Below are positions 47,762 to 55,613 of a stretch of DNA of 64,000 nucleotides, one piece after another. The position numbers and the translations under genes are program-made. Source of the DNA: an uncultured Oscillospiraceae bacterium. Its GTDB lineage: Bacteria; Bacillota; Clostridia; Oscillospirales; Oscillospiraceae. The notes below the pieces were generated by a model. The model was not told the DNA's origin. It did not search any database and saw only the letters and a list, made by a program, of their open reading frames with translations. Every line of letters starts with the position of its first letter. Within the stretch, counting starts at the first letter, position 1. The stretch lies in contig CABSMJ010000001.1 in assembly GCA_902478785.1 (NCBI GenBank), forward strand, positions 62,001 through 126,000, given 5' to 3'.

Positions 47762-48915
47762 GATCTCTTCCTCTTTTCTTCAAAAAATGGGATGTGGTCT
47801 ATAAAATCCGGAATGTCCCGGCGATAGATGCGGCCGGAAAAGGCCTCATGGGGCAACTCGTAAAAGGGCACCTCAGGCGGACACACCGGACGGTAGAGCG
47901 GGTCGGCGATGATGCCGCCGGCCTCCTTGAAAAGGGGCTCCAGCTCCACCTCGTCCCGGGCTCGCACGTCGCCGGGCAGCAAAAAGCCATCCTCCGTCTC
48001 CAGGGGGCACACCAATCGCACCCGTTTCCCCTGTTCCAGGGCCATGGCCGCCGCCAAGGAGCCGCCGGTGACGCTTTCGGCGATGAGGGTCAGGTCCCCG
48101 GGCCCCGCCGGAGGCCGCTTGGTCAGAGGCAGGCGGTCCTGCCCGTCCCGGGCCGCGGACCGGATCTCCTCCGCCAGCACATGGGTGAAGGCCTCTCCCA
48201 CGGGGGTGCCCACCACATAGGGGGTACCGAACCGGCAGCGCAGCACCCGGGCGGCCGCCAGGCCGCACCAGGACACCACCAGGTTCACCGTCGCCTCGCC
48301 GGCCCGGCAGAGGGTCTCCAGGCTGTCGCCCATGGCCCAGCAGGAGGCCACGGCGATGCCCTCCGCCTCCAGACGGCGGCGCAGGGAGCCCACCATGGTG
48401 CCCACGGAGAAGTCCAGAGGCGTCACACCCAGGAGGTTCACAGACAGCTCCTTTCGCCTCTCCCGTGGCTCCTGCACCAGGCGCTCTGCCAGGGCGGCAA
48501 AGGCCTGGGAGGCGCCGGAGAGGTAGGAGTGCATCCCGTTGGTGGCAAAGCCGAAGGTGGGGATGCCCGTGCGCTGTTCGATGAGGGAGGCCAGGGCGGC
48601 AAAATCGGTGCCGATGACCATGGGGATGGGGGTCCCCGCCAGGGCGATGAAGGCGGGATGGAGCTCCCGGGCGGCCTCCGCCACGTCCCCGATGAACTTC
48701 TCGTCGTCCCCCATCACCGCCTCCAGCTCCGAAAGGCCGGAGAGGAACACCAGACTGTCGGTGTCGTACCACCGGGGCTCGTCGTGGGTGTTGTAGGTGG
48801 AGTTGCAGCCGGAGGCGTCGTGCATGACGGTCATGCCCCCCAGCTCGAAGAGGGCGGAGCACACGCCGGACACATCGGCGGTGTAGGTGGAAATGATACT
48901 GGCTGTCTGTCTCAT
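47758..48915 (-). CDS. Nitrogenase component 1-like protein (second subunit)
   Basis: I chose the ATG at 48915 (MRQTASIISTYTADVSGVCSAL), which overlaps the preceding stop as ATGA; 385 residues. It belongs to the NifD/NifK/BchN/B oxidoreductase superfamily but is shorter than true NifD or NifK. Two cysteines fall where P-cluster ligands are expected (GVCSALFELGG and DASGCNSTY). At the third site the expected Cys is replaced in LAGTPIPMVIGTDF, where only the GTD part of the motif remains. No cofactor-type Cys/His pair is identifiable. With its partner it probably forms a heterodimer holding a shared Fe-S cluster and reducing an unknown substrate. Confidence 0.8.
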   Translation of the reverse strand: MRQTASIISTYTADVSGVCSALFELGGMTVMHDASGCNSTYNTHDEPRWYDTDSLVFLSGLSELEAVMGDDEKFIGDVAEAARELHPAFIALAGTPIPMVIGTDFAALASLIEQRTGIPTFGFATNGMHSYLSGASQAFAALAERLVQEPRERRKELSVNLLGVTPLDFSVGTMVGSLRRRLEAEGIAVASCWAMGDSLETLCRAGEATVNLVVSWCGLAAARVLRCRFGTPYVVGTPVGEAFTHVLAEEIRSAARDGQDRLPLTKRPPAGPGDLTLIAESVTGGSLAAAMALEQGKRVRLVCPLETEDGFLLPGDVRARDEVELEPLFKEAGGIIADPLYRPVCPPEVPFYELPHEAFSGRIYRRDIPDFIDHIPFFEEKRKRS

Positions 48916-50240
48916 ACGCAGCACCCGCACCCCAGGCCCTTCACCTGAATGAGGGTCCTGGTGTCCCTTTCATGAAGATAGGCGTCCAGCATCAGCTGGG
49001 CCATCCGGCGGACGCCGTTGTAGCCGTAAAGGCCGCCGCCCTCCACCAGATTGACGAAAAAGCGGCTGGCGGTGAAGTAGGCGGCCTTCTGGCCGATGGC
49101 CAGGGTCTTTTCCGGCCGCTGCCGGGGCAGCAGGCGCATCTTCACCTGAACCGTAGGCCGCAGTGTCAGCTCCGGCGCCTGGGCCTGGAGCCACAAAAAG
49201 TCCTCCTTCTCCTCGCCGGAGAAGCTGTCGGCATATACCGTCCGGACCTGGAAGCCGTGCTCCAAGAGCAGCCGGGCAAGGCCCAGAGGCCGGGCTGTGG
49301 CGGTGTAGTCGATGACCACCGGGCACTGCCCGATGATCCGGTGGGCCGCCGCCAGGGCCTCCTCGGCCCGCTCGATGGCCTCGCCGTCCTCCTCCCGGGG
49401 CAGCTCCAGGGCCCCCGCCAGGGTGTCCAGGTTCCTCCCGATCTCGTCGTAGCCCCAGCAGCCGGGCAGGTACAGGTGCTCCCGCCCCAGCCGCTGGGCC
49501 AGGGCCTCTCCCCCTGCCCGGGCCGCCGGGAAGGTGGTCAGGAAGGTGCCGCACCCGGCCAGACCCTGATACTCCGCATAGCTCCGGCAGTAGTGGATGT
49601 CCCGGACGGTCCATCCACCGCCCCGGAGCATCCGCATCAGCTCGCTGGACTCCTCCAGGGGGAAGCAGTTGCCCAGGATTCCCACGGTGCGCTCCTCCCG
49701 GGGCCGGGGCTTGAGGGCGGCGTAGAGCTGGCGCCGCATGAGCTGGTCCGGGGTCAGGCCGCTCTTGCGCATGATGGGGTTCATATAGCAGTCCACAAAG
49801 TCCACCTCCGGGAACCGCTCTGACAGCCGCTGATAGACCAGGGGCAGGTCACAGGCCAGGAAGTGGTGGATACAGCTGGTGTACACCAGCACCGCCGGCG
49901 GACGCTTGGGCAGCCGACGGAGAATGTCGGTGACACCGTCCACCAGCAGCTCCTCCAGGTCCCCCTCCAGCACGTTGTGCTCCTCGATGGCCACGGTGGA
50001 GAACCGCTCCTGGGCCCCCATCTCCGCCGCCGTCAGCACCACGCCCCGGAGACAACCCTGGGCGCAGACGAAGATCTGGTGGGCCTGGGGGATCAGCATC
50101 CCCACATGGACGATGTTCCAGGTGCCCCGGGCCGGGGCGGCGTACTCCAGCCCAGAGGCAAAGGGCGCAGGAAAGGAGGCGTCCTTGACAGCCACCGCCG
50201 CACCGGTGTCGTCCACCGGGCCGTTCACTCTCGTCAGCAT
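48912..50240 (-). CDS. Nitrogenase component 1-like protein (first subunit)
   Basis: A 442-residue member of the NifD/NifK-like superfamily. It has VHVGMLIPQAHQIFVCAQGC near residue 47-66 (two cysteines), then VYTSCIHHFLACDLPLVYQRL at about 115-135, matching the Cys-containing TCx...GDD site. A C-terminal domain ends in an unusual GLGCGCCV tail. The gene begins 7 bp inside the NifH-like gene and overlaps the next component by 4 bp. It lacks recognisable FeMo-cofactor ligands and the usual NifEN/NifB partners, so it is a nitrogenase-like reductase and not nitrogenase. Substrate unknown. Confidence 0.8.
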   Translation of the reverse strand: MLTRVNGPVDDTGAAVAVKDASFPAPFASGLEYAAPARGTWNIVHVGMLIPQAHQIFVCAQGCLRGVVLTAAEMGAQERFSTVAIEEHNVLEGDLEELLVDGVTDILRRLPKRPPAVLVYTSCIHHFLACDLPLVYQRLSERFPEVDFVDCYMNPIMRKSGLTPDQLMRRQLYAALKPRPREERTVGILGNCFPLEESSELMRMLRGGGWTVRDIHYCRSYAEYQGLAGCGTFLTTFPAARAGGEALAQRLGREHLYLPGCWGYDEIGRNLDTLAGALELPREEDGEAIERAEEALAAAHRIIGQCPVVIDYTATARPLGLARLLLEHGFQVRTVYADSFSGEEKEDFLWLQAQAPELTLRPTVQVKMRLLPRQRPEKTLAIGQKAAYFTASRFFVNLVEGGGLYGYNGVRRMAQLMLDAYLHERDTRTLIQVKGLGCGCCV

Positions 50241-50995
50241 ACCTGCTCCCCTCCTGCCTGCCTCAGGACCTGCCGGGCCAGGGCCCGGTACTCCTCCGCC
50301 ATGGCGCTGTCCGGGAAGGCCTCCAGCACCGTCTTGCCCAGCTCCTCGGCCTCCTGGACCGTCTCACTGCGGTGGAGGGAGCCGATGATGGCGCTGTGGA
50401 GGTCCTCCGCCAGCTCCGCTACTTTCTCCTCCTCCCGGGGCACGTCCCGGCGGTTGAGGATCAGGCCCCCCAGCCGGGCATAGCCCCGGTCCTTGAAGTG
50501 GTCCAGGGCCATGGCGATGTTGGCCGCCGCGTGGAGGGCCATGTTCTCCCCGGAGGTGAGGATGAACACCTCGTCGGCGTAGCCCTTGCGCATGGGCATG
50601 GAAAAGCCGCCGCACACCACGTCGCCCAGCACGTCGTAGAGCACCACGTCGGGCCGGTAGACCTCATAGGCCCCCTTCTCCTGGAGCTTTTCCAGGGCAG
50701 TGATGATGCCCCGGCCGGCGCAGCCCACGCCGGGGGTGGGGCCGCCGGCCTCCACGCACACCACGCCGGCAAAGCCCTCCCGGACCATGTCCTCCAGGGC
50801 AAAGCTTCCCTGCCGCACCAGCTCCAGCACCGTGGGCAGCGCCTGGCCCCGGCGCAGGGCGATGGTGGAGTCCGCCTTGGGGTCGCACCCCACCTGCATC
50901 ACCCGCAGCCCCTGCTGGGCCATGGCGGCCGCCAGGTTGGACACGGTGGTGGACTTGCCGATGCCGCCCTTTCCGTAAAATGCCAGTTTGATCAT
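50234..50995 (-). CDS. Nitrogenase iron protein-like ATPase (NifH/BchL superfamily)
   Basis: A 253-residue protein with all main features of a NifH-type reductase. It has Walker A GKGGIGKSTTVSNLA at residues 8-22 and CDPKADST. It has the two cysteines that would bridge the 4Fe-4S cluster between two subunits (GVGCAGRG, about 93-100; and DVVCGGFSMP, about 128-137). It should form a dimer that passes electrons to the component-1-like pair in an ATP-driven way. It is shorter than NifH at the C-terminus. The ATG overlaps the hydE stop by 4 bp. Confidence 0.9.
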   Translation of the reverse strand: MIKLAFYGKGGIGKSTTVSNLAAAMAQQGLRVMQVGCDPKADSTIALRRGQALPTVLELVRQGSFALEDMVREGFAGVVCVEAGGPTPGVGCAGRGIITALEKLQEKGAYEVYRPDVVLYDVLGDVVCGGFSMPMRKGYADEVFILTSGENMALHAAANIAMALDHFKDRGYARLGGLILNRRDVPREEEKVAELAEDLHSAIIGSLHRSETVQEAEELGKTVLEAFPDSAMAEEYRALARQVLRQAGGEQVC

Positions 50996-52059
50996 GGCCG
51001 TTTCTCCTCTCTGTCTCGTTCCCTGTAATCTCCCCGGGCAGACACCAGACGGTAGCCGATGGCCTCCATCTGCCGCCCCAGGGTCTCCAGCCCCGCCCGG
51101 GCGTCCAGGGCGGTGCCGGCCTTGTTGTCATAGAGCATGTACTTCTCCCGCACCGACTTGGGGGAGAGGTTGGGCATGATGACGTTGGCTCCCGCCAGCA
51201 CCCCCAGGGCCCGTCCGTCGTCCCGGGCGGTGCCCAGGGCGGTGGTGGAGGGCAGCAGCACGTCCGGCAGGGCCAGACGGCACAGGCTCAGCAAAAAGAG
51301 GGTGGTCTCCGGACTGCCGGGCTTTTCTCCCCGGAAGGGGGTGTCCTTGTGGGGCAGGAAGGGGCCCAGGCCGATCATCTGGGGCCGGAAGGCGGTGAGG
51401 AACTGCATCTCCTCCGCCAGCATCTCCGGCGTCTGCCCCGGTGTGCCCACCATGCAGCCGCAGCCGGTCTGGTAGCCGATCTCCTTGAGGTCCCGCAGGC
51501 ACTGCATCCTGTTTTTCCAGGAGAGCTCCGGCGGGTGGAGGCGGCCGTAGTGGGCTTCGGAGATGGTCTCGTGGCGCAGGAGGTACCGCTCGGCGCCAGC
51601 ATCAAAGAGCCTCTGGTAGCTCTCCCGGCTCCGCTCCCCCACAGAGAGGGTCACGGCGCAGTCGGGAAAGGTCTCCCGGATGGCAGATACCAGAGCGGCA
51701 AGGCGCTCGTCGGTCCACCAGCCGTCCTCGCCCCCCTGGAGCACGAAGGTGCGGTAGCCCAGGGCGTAGCCCTCGGTGCAGCACTCCAGGATCTCCTCTG
51801 CCGTCAGGCGGTAGCGCACCGCTTTTTCATTCCCCCGGCGGATGCCGCAGTAGTAGCAGTTGTTTTTGCAGTAGTTGGTGAACTCCACGATGCCCCGGAA
51901 GAAGATGTCCCGGCCGAAGCGCGCCTGGGCCACGGCCCGGGCCAGCTCCGCGGCCAGCTGCCGATCCTCCTCGGTCCAGGTCCCCAGCAGCTGCCGCCAC
52001 TGCTCCAGCGTCAGGTTTTGCTCCTCATGGAGTTTGTGCAGCAGTTCCCGGTTGTCCAC
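50992..52059 (-). CDS. hydE: Radical SAM [FeFe]-hydrogenase maturase HydE
   Basis: I placed the start at GTG 52059 (DNRELLHKLHEEQNLTLEQW follows), after GGAGGGAC; 355 residues. The radical SAM motif is CKNNCYYCGIRRGN at about 64-77. Other HydE/BioB-group features are YALGYRTFVLQGGED, LRHETISEAHYGRLHP and GTPGQTPEMLAEEM. HydE makes the azadithiolate-bridged part of the hydrogenase [2Fe] subcluster. The start lies 35 bp inside the upstream ATPase gene. PylB or BioB are less likely, since the RHETIS and CGIR motifs are HydE-like. Confidence 0.9.
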   Translation of the reverse strand: MDNRELLHKLHEEQNLTLEQWRQLLGTWTEEDRQLAAELARAVAQARFGRDIFFRGIVEFTNYCKNNCYYCGIRRGNEKAVRYRLTAEEILECCTEGYALGYRTFVLQGGEDGWWTDERLAALVSAIRETFPDCAVTLSVGERSRESYQRLFDAGAERYLLRHETISEAHYGRLHPPELSWKNRMQCLRDLKEIGYQTGCGCMVGTPGQTPEMLAEEMQFLTAFRPQMIGLGPFLPHKDTPFRGEKPGSPETTLFLLSLCRLALPDVLLPSTTALGTARDDGRALGVLAGANVIMPNLSPKSVREKYMLYDNKAGTALDARAGLETLGRQMEAIGYRLVSARGDYRERDREEKRP

Positions 52060-53137
52060 GGTCCGTCCCTCCTCTCTCCTGTTCCAGCCGGGCGAAGGTG
52101 GTCTTGACGCTGACGCCGGGCAGCCGTTCCAGCTGCCCCACCAGGCGCCGCACCACCGTCTCCGGCGCGTCCAGGGTAACATTGATGATAAAGACGCCCC
52201 CGTCGGGATAGGGCATCCCCATACGCCCCACGATGTAGGGCTTGCAGGTGTGGAGCAGGGCGTTAATCTGCCCCGCCTCCTCGTAATCCGTTGTGATGAT
52301 GGCCACCACAGCGATGGCCCGCCCATCCTCCGCCGTCAGGGCGGCAGGGCTGTCGGCAGCCTCCAGGGGCACCACGTCCCGCACCATGCGGTAGGGGGTC
52401 TCGATCTCGCCGATGACCGCCCGAACGCCGAAGGCGCTTTGGAGGTTTGCCTCGGTGACCACTTGGGCGGTGTCGCCGAAGCGGGTCTCCCCATCCGCCC
52501 CCAGCAGCAGCGAGCGGTTGGCCCGCTGGAGAGCGTGGGCAGGATAGTGGGTGTTGAACAGGCAGGTGAGCCCCTCCCGGGACAGCTCCGACAGGGTGTC
52601 CAGCACCAGAAGCTGGTTGCGGAAGTCCAGGTTGGACTCGGGCTCGTCCAGAATCAGCACCTGGGGCCGGGCCGCCAGGGCCCGGGCGATGAGCACCATC
52701 TGCAGCTGTCCGCCGCTGAGCTCCGTGCACCGTCTTTTGGCCAGGGCCGTCAGACCCAGCCGGTCCATCACCTGCCGGGCCTCTTTGAGATCCTCCCGGG
52801 AGGGCTGACCAAGATAGCCGCAGCGGCTGGCCCGGCCCAGGAGGACCATCTCCTCCACGGTGTAGGCCACCGCCGCCCCCTTGGCCTGGGGCACATAGGC
52901 CAGGGCCTGCCAGAGCTTGCGGTGGGGAATGGTGCGGATATCCTGGCCCTCCAGCAGGCTCCTGCCTGAGGACCAGCGCAAAAAGCCCATCATGCACCGC
53001 AGCAGTGTGGTCTTGCCCGCCCCGTTGGGGCCCAGGATGGCCACCAGGTCCCCGGGCCCGGCGGCAAAGCTCACGTCCTTGAGGACCGGGGCGTCCGGCC
53101 GATAGGAAAAGGAGCCGTGCTCCACGCAAAGTCTCAC
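52025..53137 (-). CDS. FecE/BtuD-like ABC ATPase with a C-terminal TM1266-like domain
   Basis: A GTG start at 53137 overlaps the permease stop as GTGA; 370 residues. Residues 1-255 are a siderophore/B12-type ATPase: GPNGAGKTTLLRCMMG, LSGGQLQMVLIARAL, VLILDEPESNLDF, FNTHYP. From about 280 there is an extra domain, IAVVAIITTDYEEAGQINALLHTCKPYIVGRMGMPY..., which lines up with the TM1266-type protein encoded at 54153-54410 (shared YIVGRMG-PY and DAPE/DAPQ blocks). Family ATPases end near residue 255-260, so the extension is unusual and suggests regulation of the importer by the same signal. Confidence 0.85.
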   Translation of the reverse strand: MRLCVEHGSFSYRPDAPVLKDVSFAAGPGDLVAILGPNGAGKTTLLRCMMGFLRWSSGRSLLEGQDIRTIPHRKLWQALAYVPQAKGAAVAYTVEEMVLLGRASRCGYLGQPSREDLKEARQVMDRLGLTALAKRRCTELSGGQLQMVLIARALAARPQVLILDEPESNLDFRNQLLVLDTLSELSREGLTCLFNTHYPAHALQRANRSLLLGADGETRFGDTAQVVTEANLQSAFGVRAVIGEIETPYRMVRDVVPLEAADSPAALTAEDGRAIAVVAIITTDYEEAGQINALLHTCKPYIVGRMGMPYPDGGVFIINVTLDAPETVVRRLVGQLERLPGVSVKTTFARLEQERGGTDRGQPGTAAQTP

Positions 53138-54156
53138 AGCCGCCACCCCCCTGTCTTGCGCACCAGTGCAATGAAGAAGGGCGCGCCGATGACCGCCGTC
53201 AGGGCCGAGACGGGGATCTGGGCCGAGGAGATGCTCCGGGCCAGGGTGTCCACCGCCACCATGAAGGCGGCGCCCACGCAGGCGGAAGCGGGCACCAGGG
53301 CCAGGTGGTTGTTGCCGAACTTCATCCGGCACATGTGGGGCACCAGCAGCCCCACCCAGCCCACCTGGCCGCACATGGACACGCAGGAGGCGGTGATGGC
53401 GGTGGCGCACAGCACGGTGATGCCCCGCAGGAGCCGCACATCGGTGCCGCTGGCCCGGGCCTCGTCCTCAGAAAGGGGCAGGATGTTCAGCCGCCACCGC
53501 AGCAGATACAGTACCAGCATCCCCAGCAGAATGGGCGGCGCACCCAGGGCCAGGGAGCTGTATCCGGCGGAGTTGAAGCTGCCCATGAGCCAGTAGGTGA
53601 TGGCGGGCAGCTGGGACTCGGTGTCCGCCGCCAGCTTCACCAGAGACACCAGGGCGGAGAACCAGGACCCCACCATGATGCCCGCCAGGATGACCGTGCT
53701 GTTGGTCCGGTCCCGGCCGGCCACAGACAGCCAGGTCAGGGCCACCGCCCCGATGCCGCACACCAGGGCCAGGGCCTGGACCCCCAGCAGGTGCCACCCC
53801 ATCAGCAGCGCTAAGGCTGCGCCGAAGCTGGCCCCGGAGGCCACCCCCAGGGTGTCCGGCGTGGCCAGGGGGTTGGCAAAGAGGCTCTGGAAGGCGCAGC
53901 CGGAGACGGACAGCCCTGCCCCCACCAGCAGCGCCAGCAAAATCCGGGGCATCCGGATGGTCCAGAGGATCTGCTCCGTTCCGTCCGCCAGCGTCACATC
54001 CAGCCCCAGGGCGGCGCCGATGCCCCGCAGCACCTCTCCCAGCGGCAGTCCCATGCGCCCAATGCACAGCGAGACAAGGGCCGCCGCCACCGGCAGAAGG
54101 CACAGCACCACGGCGGCCTGGGGGGATAGCCCCCCTACTCTTGCCGCTCTTCTCAT
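53134..54156 (-). CDS. FecCD-family ABC transporter permease
   Basis: A 340-residue polytopic protein of the FecCD/BtuC family, with about 8-10 hydrophobic helices. It shows the conserved RMPRILLALLVGAGLSVSGCAFQSLFANPLATPDTLGVASGASFG segment, WLMGSFN, GTDVRLLRG, and CGQVGWVGLLVPHMCR. It imports metal chelates or corrinoid-type molecules with the ATPase and lipoprotein of the same operon. The ATG overlaps the TM1266-like gene by 4 bp. Confidence 0.9.
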   Translation of the reverse strand: MRRAARVGGLSPQAAVVLCLLPVAAALVSLCIGRMGLPLGEVLRGIGAALGLDVTLADGTEQILWTIRMPRILLALLVGAGLSVSGCAFQSLFANPLATPDTLGVASGASFGAALALLMGWHLLGVQALALVCGIGAVALTWLSVAGRDRTNSTVILAGIMVGSWFSALVSLVKLAADTESQLPAITYWLMGSFNSAGYSSLALGAPPILLGMLVLYLLRWRLNILPLSEDEARASGTDVRLLRGITVLCATAITASCVSMCGQVGWVGLLVPHMCRMKFGNNHLALVPASACVGAAFMVAVDTLARSISSAQIPVSALTAVIGAPFFIALVRKTGGWRL

Positions 54157-54410
54157 GCCTTGGTGATGACGTTGGAGTAGGCGGCCTTGGCGCTGACGCC
54201 GTCCAATCGTCCCAGCTTGCCGGACAGGGCGCTGATGACCTCCTGGGGCGCGTCCACCGCTACGGCGATGATGTTGACGCCACGGGCCCGATAGGGGATG
54301 CCCATGCGTCCGACAATGTAGCTGCCGTAGGTGTGGAGGATGCCGTTGAGCTCCTCCACAGAGTCCTCGTTCTCCACGATGATGCCAATGATGGCCACTC
54401 TGGTCTCCAT
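54153..54410 (-). CDS. TM1266-type iron-only hydrogenase system regulator
   Basis: The ATG at 54410 after ACAAGGAGGAAAC gives 85 residues. The sequence (METRVAIIGIIVENEDSVEELNG, then HTYGSYIVGRMGIPYRARGVNIIAVAVDAPQEVI) matches the small ACT/NikR-C-like TM1266 family, usually encoded next to [FeFe]-hydrogenase maturation genes and assumed to be a regulator or sensor. It has no DNA-binding domain of its own. It is the first gene of the nine-gene operon, with a long structured leader. A domain of the same kind is fused to the operon's ATPase. Confidence 0.9.
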   Translation of the reverse strand: METRVAIIGIIVENEDSVEELNGILHTYGSYIVGRMGIPYRARGVNIIAVAVDAPQEVISALSGKLGRLDGVSAKAAYSNVITKA

Positions 54411-54649
54411 GCTGTTTCCTCCTTGTTTTGCGGCAGGCTGTCCTTCCGCCCCCGCAGGCATAAAAAATGCGCCTTCCCTGCTTGGGAAGACGCGGCCAGG
54501 CATAAAAAGCCCCCTTTTAGGGGGCAGTTGCTGCGGCAGGCGTTCGTCTTCCATCTCAATGCGTGATTTCGATGTCAGGTGCGGCGCGGTGCTGCGCTCC
54601 GGCGGCCCAGGAGGGCCGCCGGAACTTTGTTATTTTTCTAACTATCCAC
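54411..54649 (-). promoter_or_regulatory. Attenuator-like leader of the nitrogenase-like operon
   Basis: The transcript leader of about 240 bases carries three hairpins on the minus strand. The first is CCGGCGGCCC/GGGCCGCCGG (about 54598-54622). The second is GCCCCCT/AGGGGGC followed by TTTTTATGCCTGG (about 54498-54525). The third is a CTTCCC/GGGAAG stem followed by ATTTTTTATGCCTG (about 54455-54495). The last two look like tandem intrinsic terminators with the same TTTTTATGCCTG tail. No known riboswitch class is recognised. Confidence 0.6.
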
Positions 54650-54678
54650 ACTATAACGCTCCCTTCCCTTCCGGTCAA
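54650..54678 (-). promoter_or_regulatory. Promoter of the nitrogenase-like/HydEF operon
   Basis: Minus-strand TTGACC and TATAGT are 17 bp apart. Confidence 0.7.
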
Positions 54679-54753
54679 GCACAAATCCGCCCCGAAGGGC
54701 GGATTTGTAGGCTTTGGCAAAAAGGGCCGTAGAAAATTGTGGAAGGGGCCGAC

Positions 54754-55371
54754 TCAGCGGATGAAGTTGGTCTTGACCAGCGGCTCCGGGGCCGGCAGGG
54801 TGATGCCGGCCTGGGCGCCGGCCTGGATGCACTTGAGGAGCCAGGCCATGTTCTGACCCAGGATGCGCATGGTCTGCATACCCTCCTCGTCCTGGCGCAC
54901 CTCCTCGGGCCGGTTGCCGTGGACCTGGTTCCAGTACCGGGAGGACACCACCGGCATGGCGCTGATGGTGAAATACTTGTTGAGCCGGTCGAAGGCGGCG
55001 CTGGCGCCGCCCCGGCGGCAGGAGACCACCGCCGCTGCCGGTTTTCCTGCCAGACGGCCGCCGGAGGCGTAGAACAGCCGGTCCAAAAAGGCGGTCAGCT
55101 GGCCTGCCGGCCCGGCATAGTACACCGGAGAGCCCACCACCAGGCCGTCCCATTCCTCCAGACGCGCCAGCACATCATTGACCTGGTCGTCCACGATGCA
55201 CTTTCCCGTCCGGGCGCACTGTCCGCAGGCCGAGCACCCCACCGTGTGAGGACTGACGTGCAGAAATTCCGTCTCCACGCCCTCGTGCTCCAGGGCGTCC
55301 GCCACCTCCCGCAGGGCGGTATAGGTGCAGCCCTGGGGATGGGGGCTTCCATTGATCAGCAGTACTTTCAT
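54754..55371 (-). CDS. Flavodoxin-fold NAD(P)H-dependent FMN reductase
   Basis: A 205-residue iron-sulfur-flavoprotein-like or NADPH-FMN reductase. It has the start MKVLLINGSPHPQGCTYTAL (FMN phosphate loop), a CSACGQCARTGKC motif at about 46-58 that may bind a compact 4Fe-4S cluster, GSPVYYAGPAGQLTAFLDR, and a C-terminal helix. The presence of both the flavodoxin fold and the Cys cluster fits the Isf/NADPH-FMN reductase group in anaerobes. It precedes the nitrogenase-like operon on the same strand but has its own promoter; a role as electron donor is only a possibility. Confidence 0.85.
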   Translation of the reverse strand: MKVLLINGSPHPQGCTYTALREVADALEHEGVETEFLHVSPHTVGCSACGQCARTGKCIVDDQVNDVLARLEEWDGLVVGSPVYYAGPAGQLTAFLDRLFYASGGRLAGKPAAAVVSCRRGGASAAFDRLNKYFTISAMPVVSSRYWNQVHGNRPEEVRQDEEGMQTMRILGQNMAWLLKCIQAGAQAGITLPAPEPLVKTNFIR

Positions 55372-55431
55372 GGCTTCCTCCTGTTCCGGCGCGGCGTCGC
55401 GCCCCGCATCAGTCTATGTGTTCACCTCGCC

Positions 55432-55461
55432 AGCATAGCACAGTTTTGCCCAAAAGTGCAA
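55432..55461 (-). promoter_or_regulatory. Promoter of the FMN reductase gene
   Basis: Minus-strand TTGCAC and TATGCT are 18 bp apart, about 60 bp before the ATG. Confidence 0.5.
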
Positions 55462-55578
55462 GGATCCGCCGGACTCCTTCTCGTTGATTCTGTCACTTCT
55501 CCCGCGAGTTGTTCGCCAGCCAAGAACAGATGTCAGAAATTTCAGCGGGAGCTTTTTTCCATTTTGTGTATTTTGTCA

Positions 55579-55607
55579 TTGACAGCAGCGCTTTGTGGTG
55601 GTAAAGT
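55579..55607 (+). promoter_or_regulatory. Promoter of the asnB T-box transcript
   Basis: A consensus TTGACA and TAAAGT are 17 bp apart. Confidence 0.65.
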
Positions 55608-55613
55608 ACGAAA

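Noticed and set aside
45399..54410. Interpretation of the nine-gene operon as a nitrogen-fixing nif cluster
   Set aside because: Component-1 proteins are short, lack cofactor ligands, and nifB, nifE, nifN are absent.
54682..54709. Hairpin ACAAATCCGCCC/GGGCGGATTTGT as terminator of the FMN reductase gene
   Set aside because: No T-run follows on the minus strand, and it abuts the next promoter; left unassigned.
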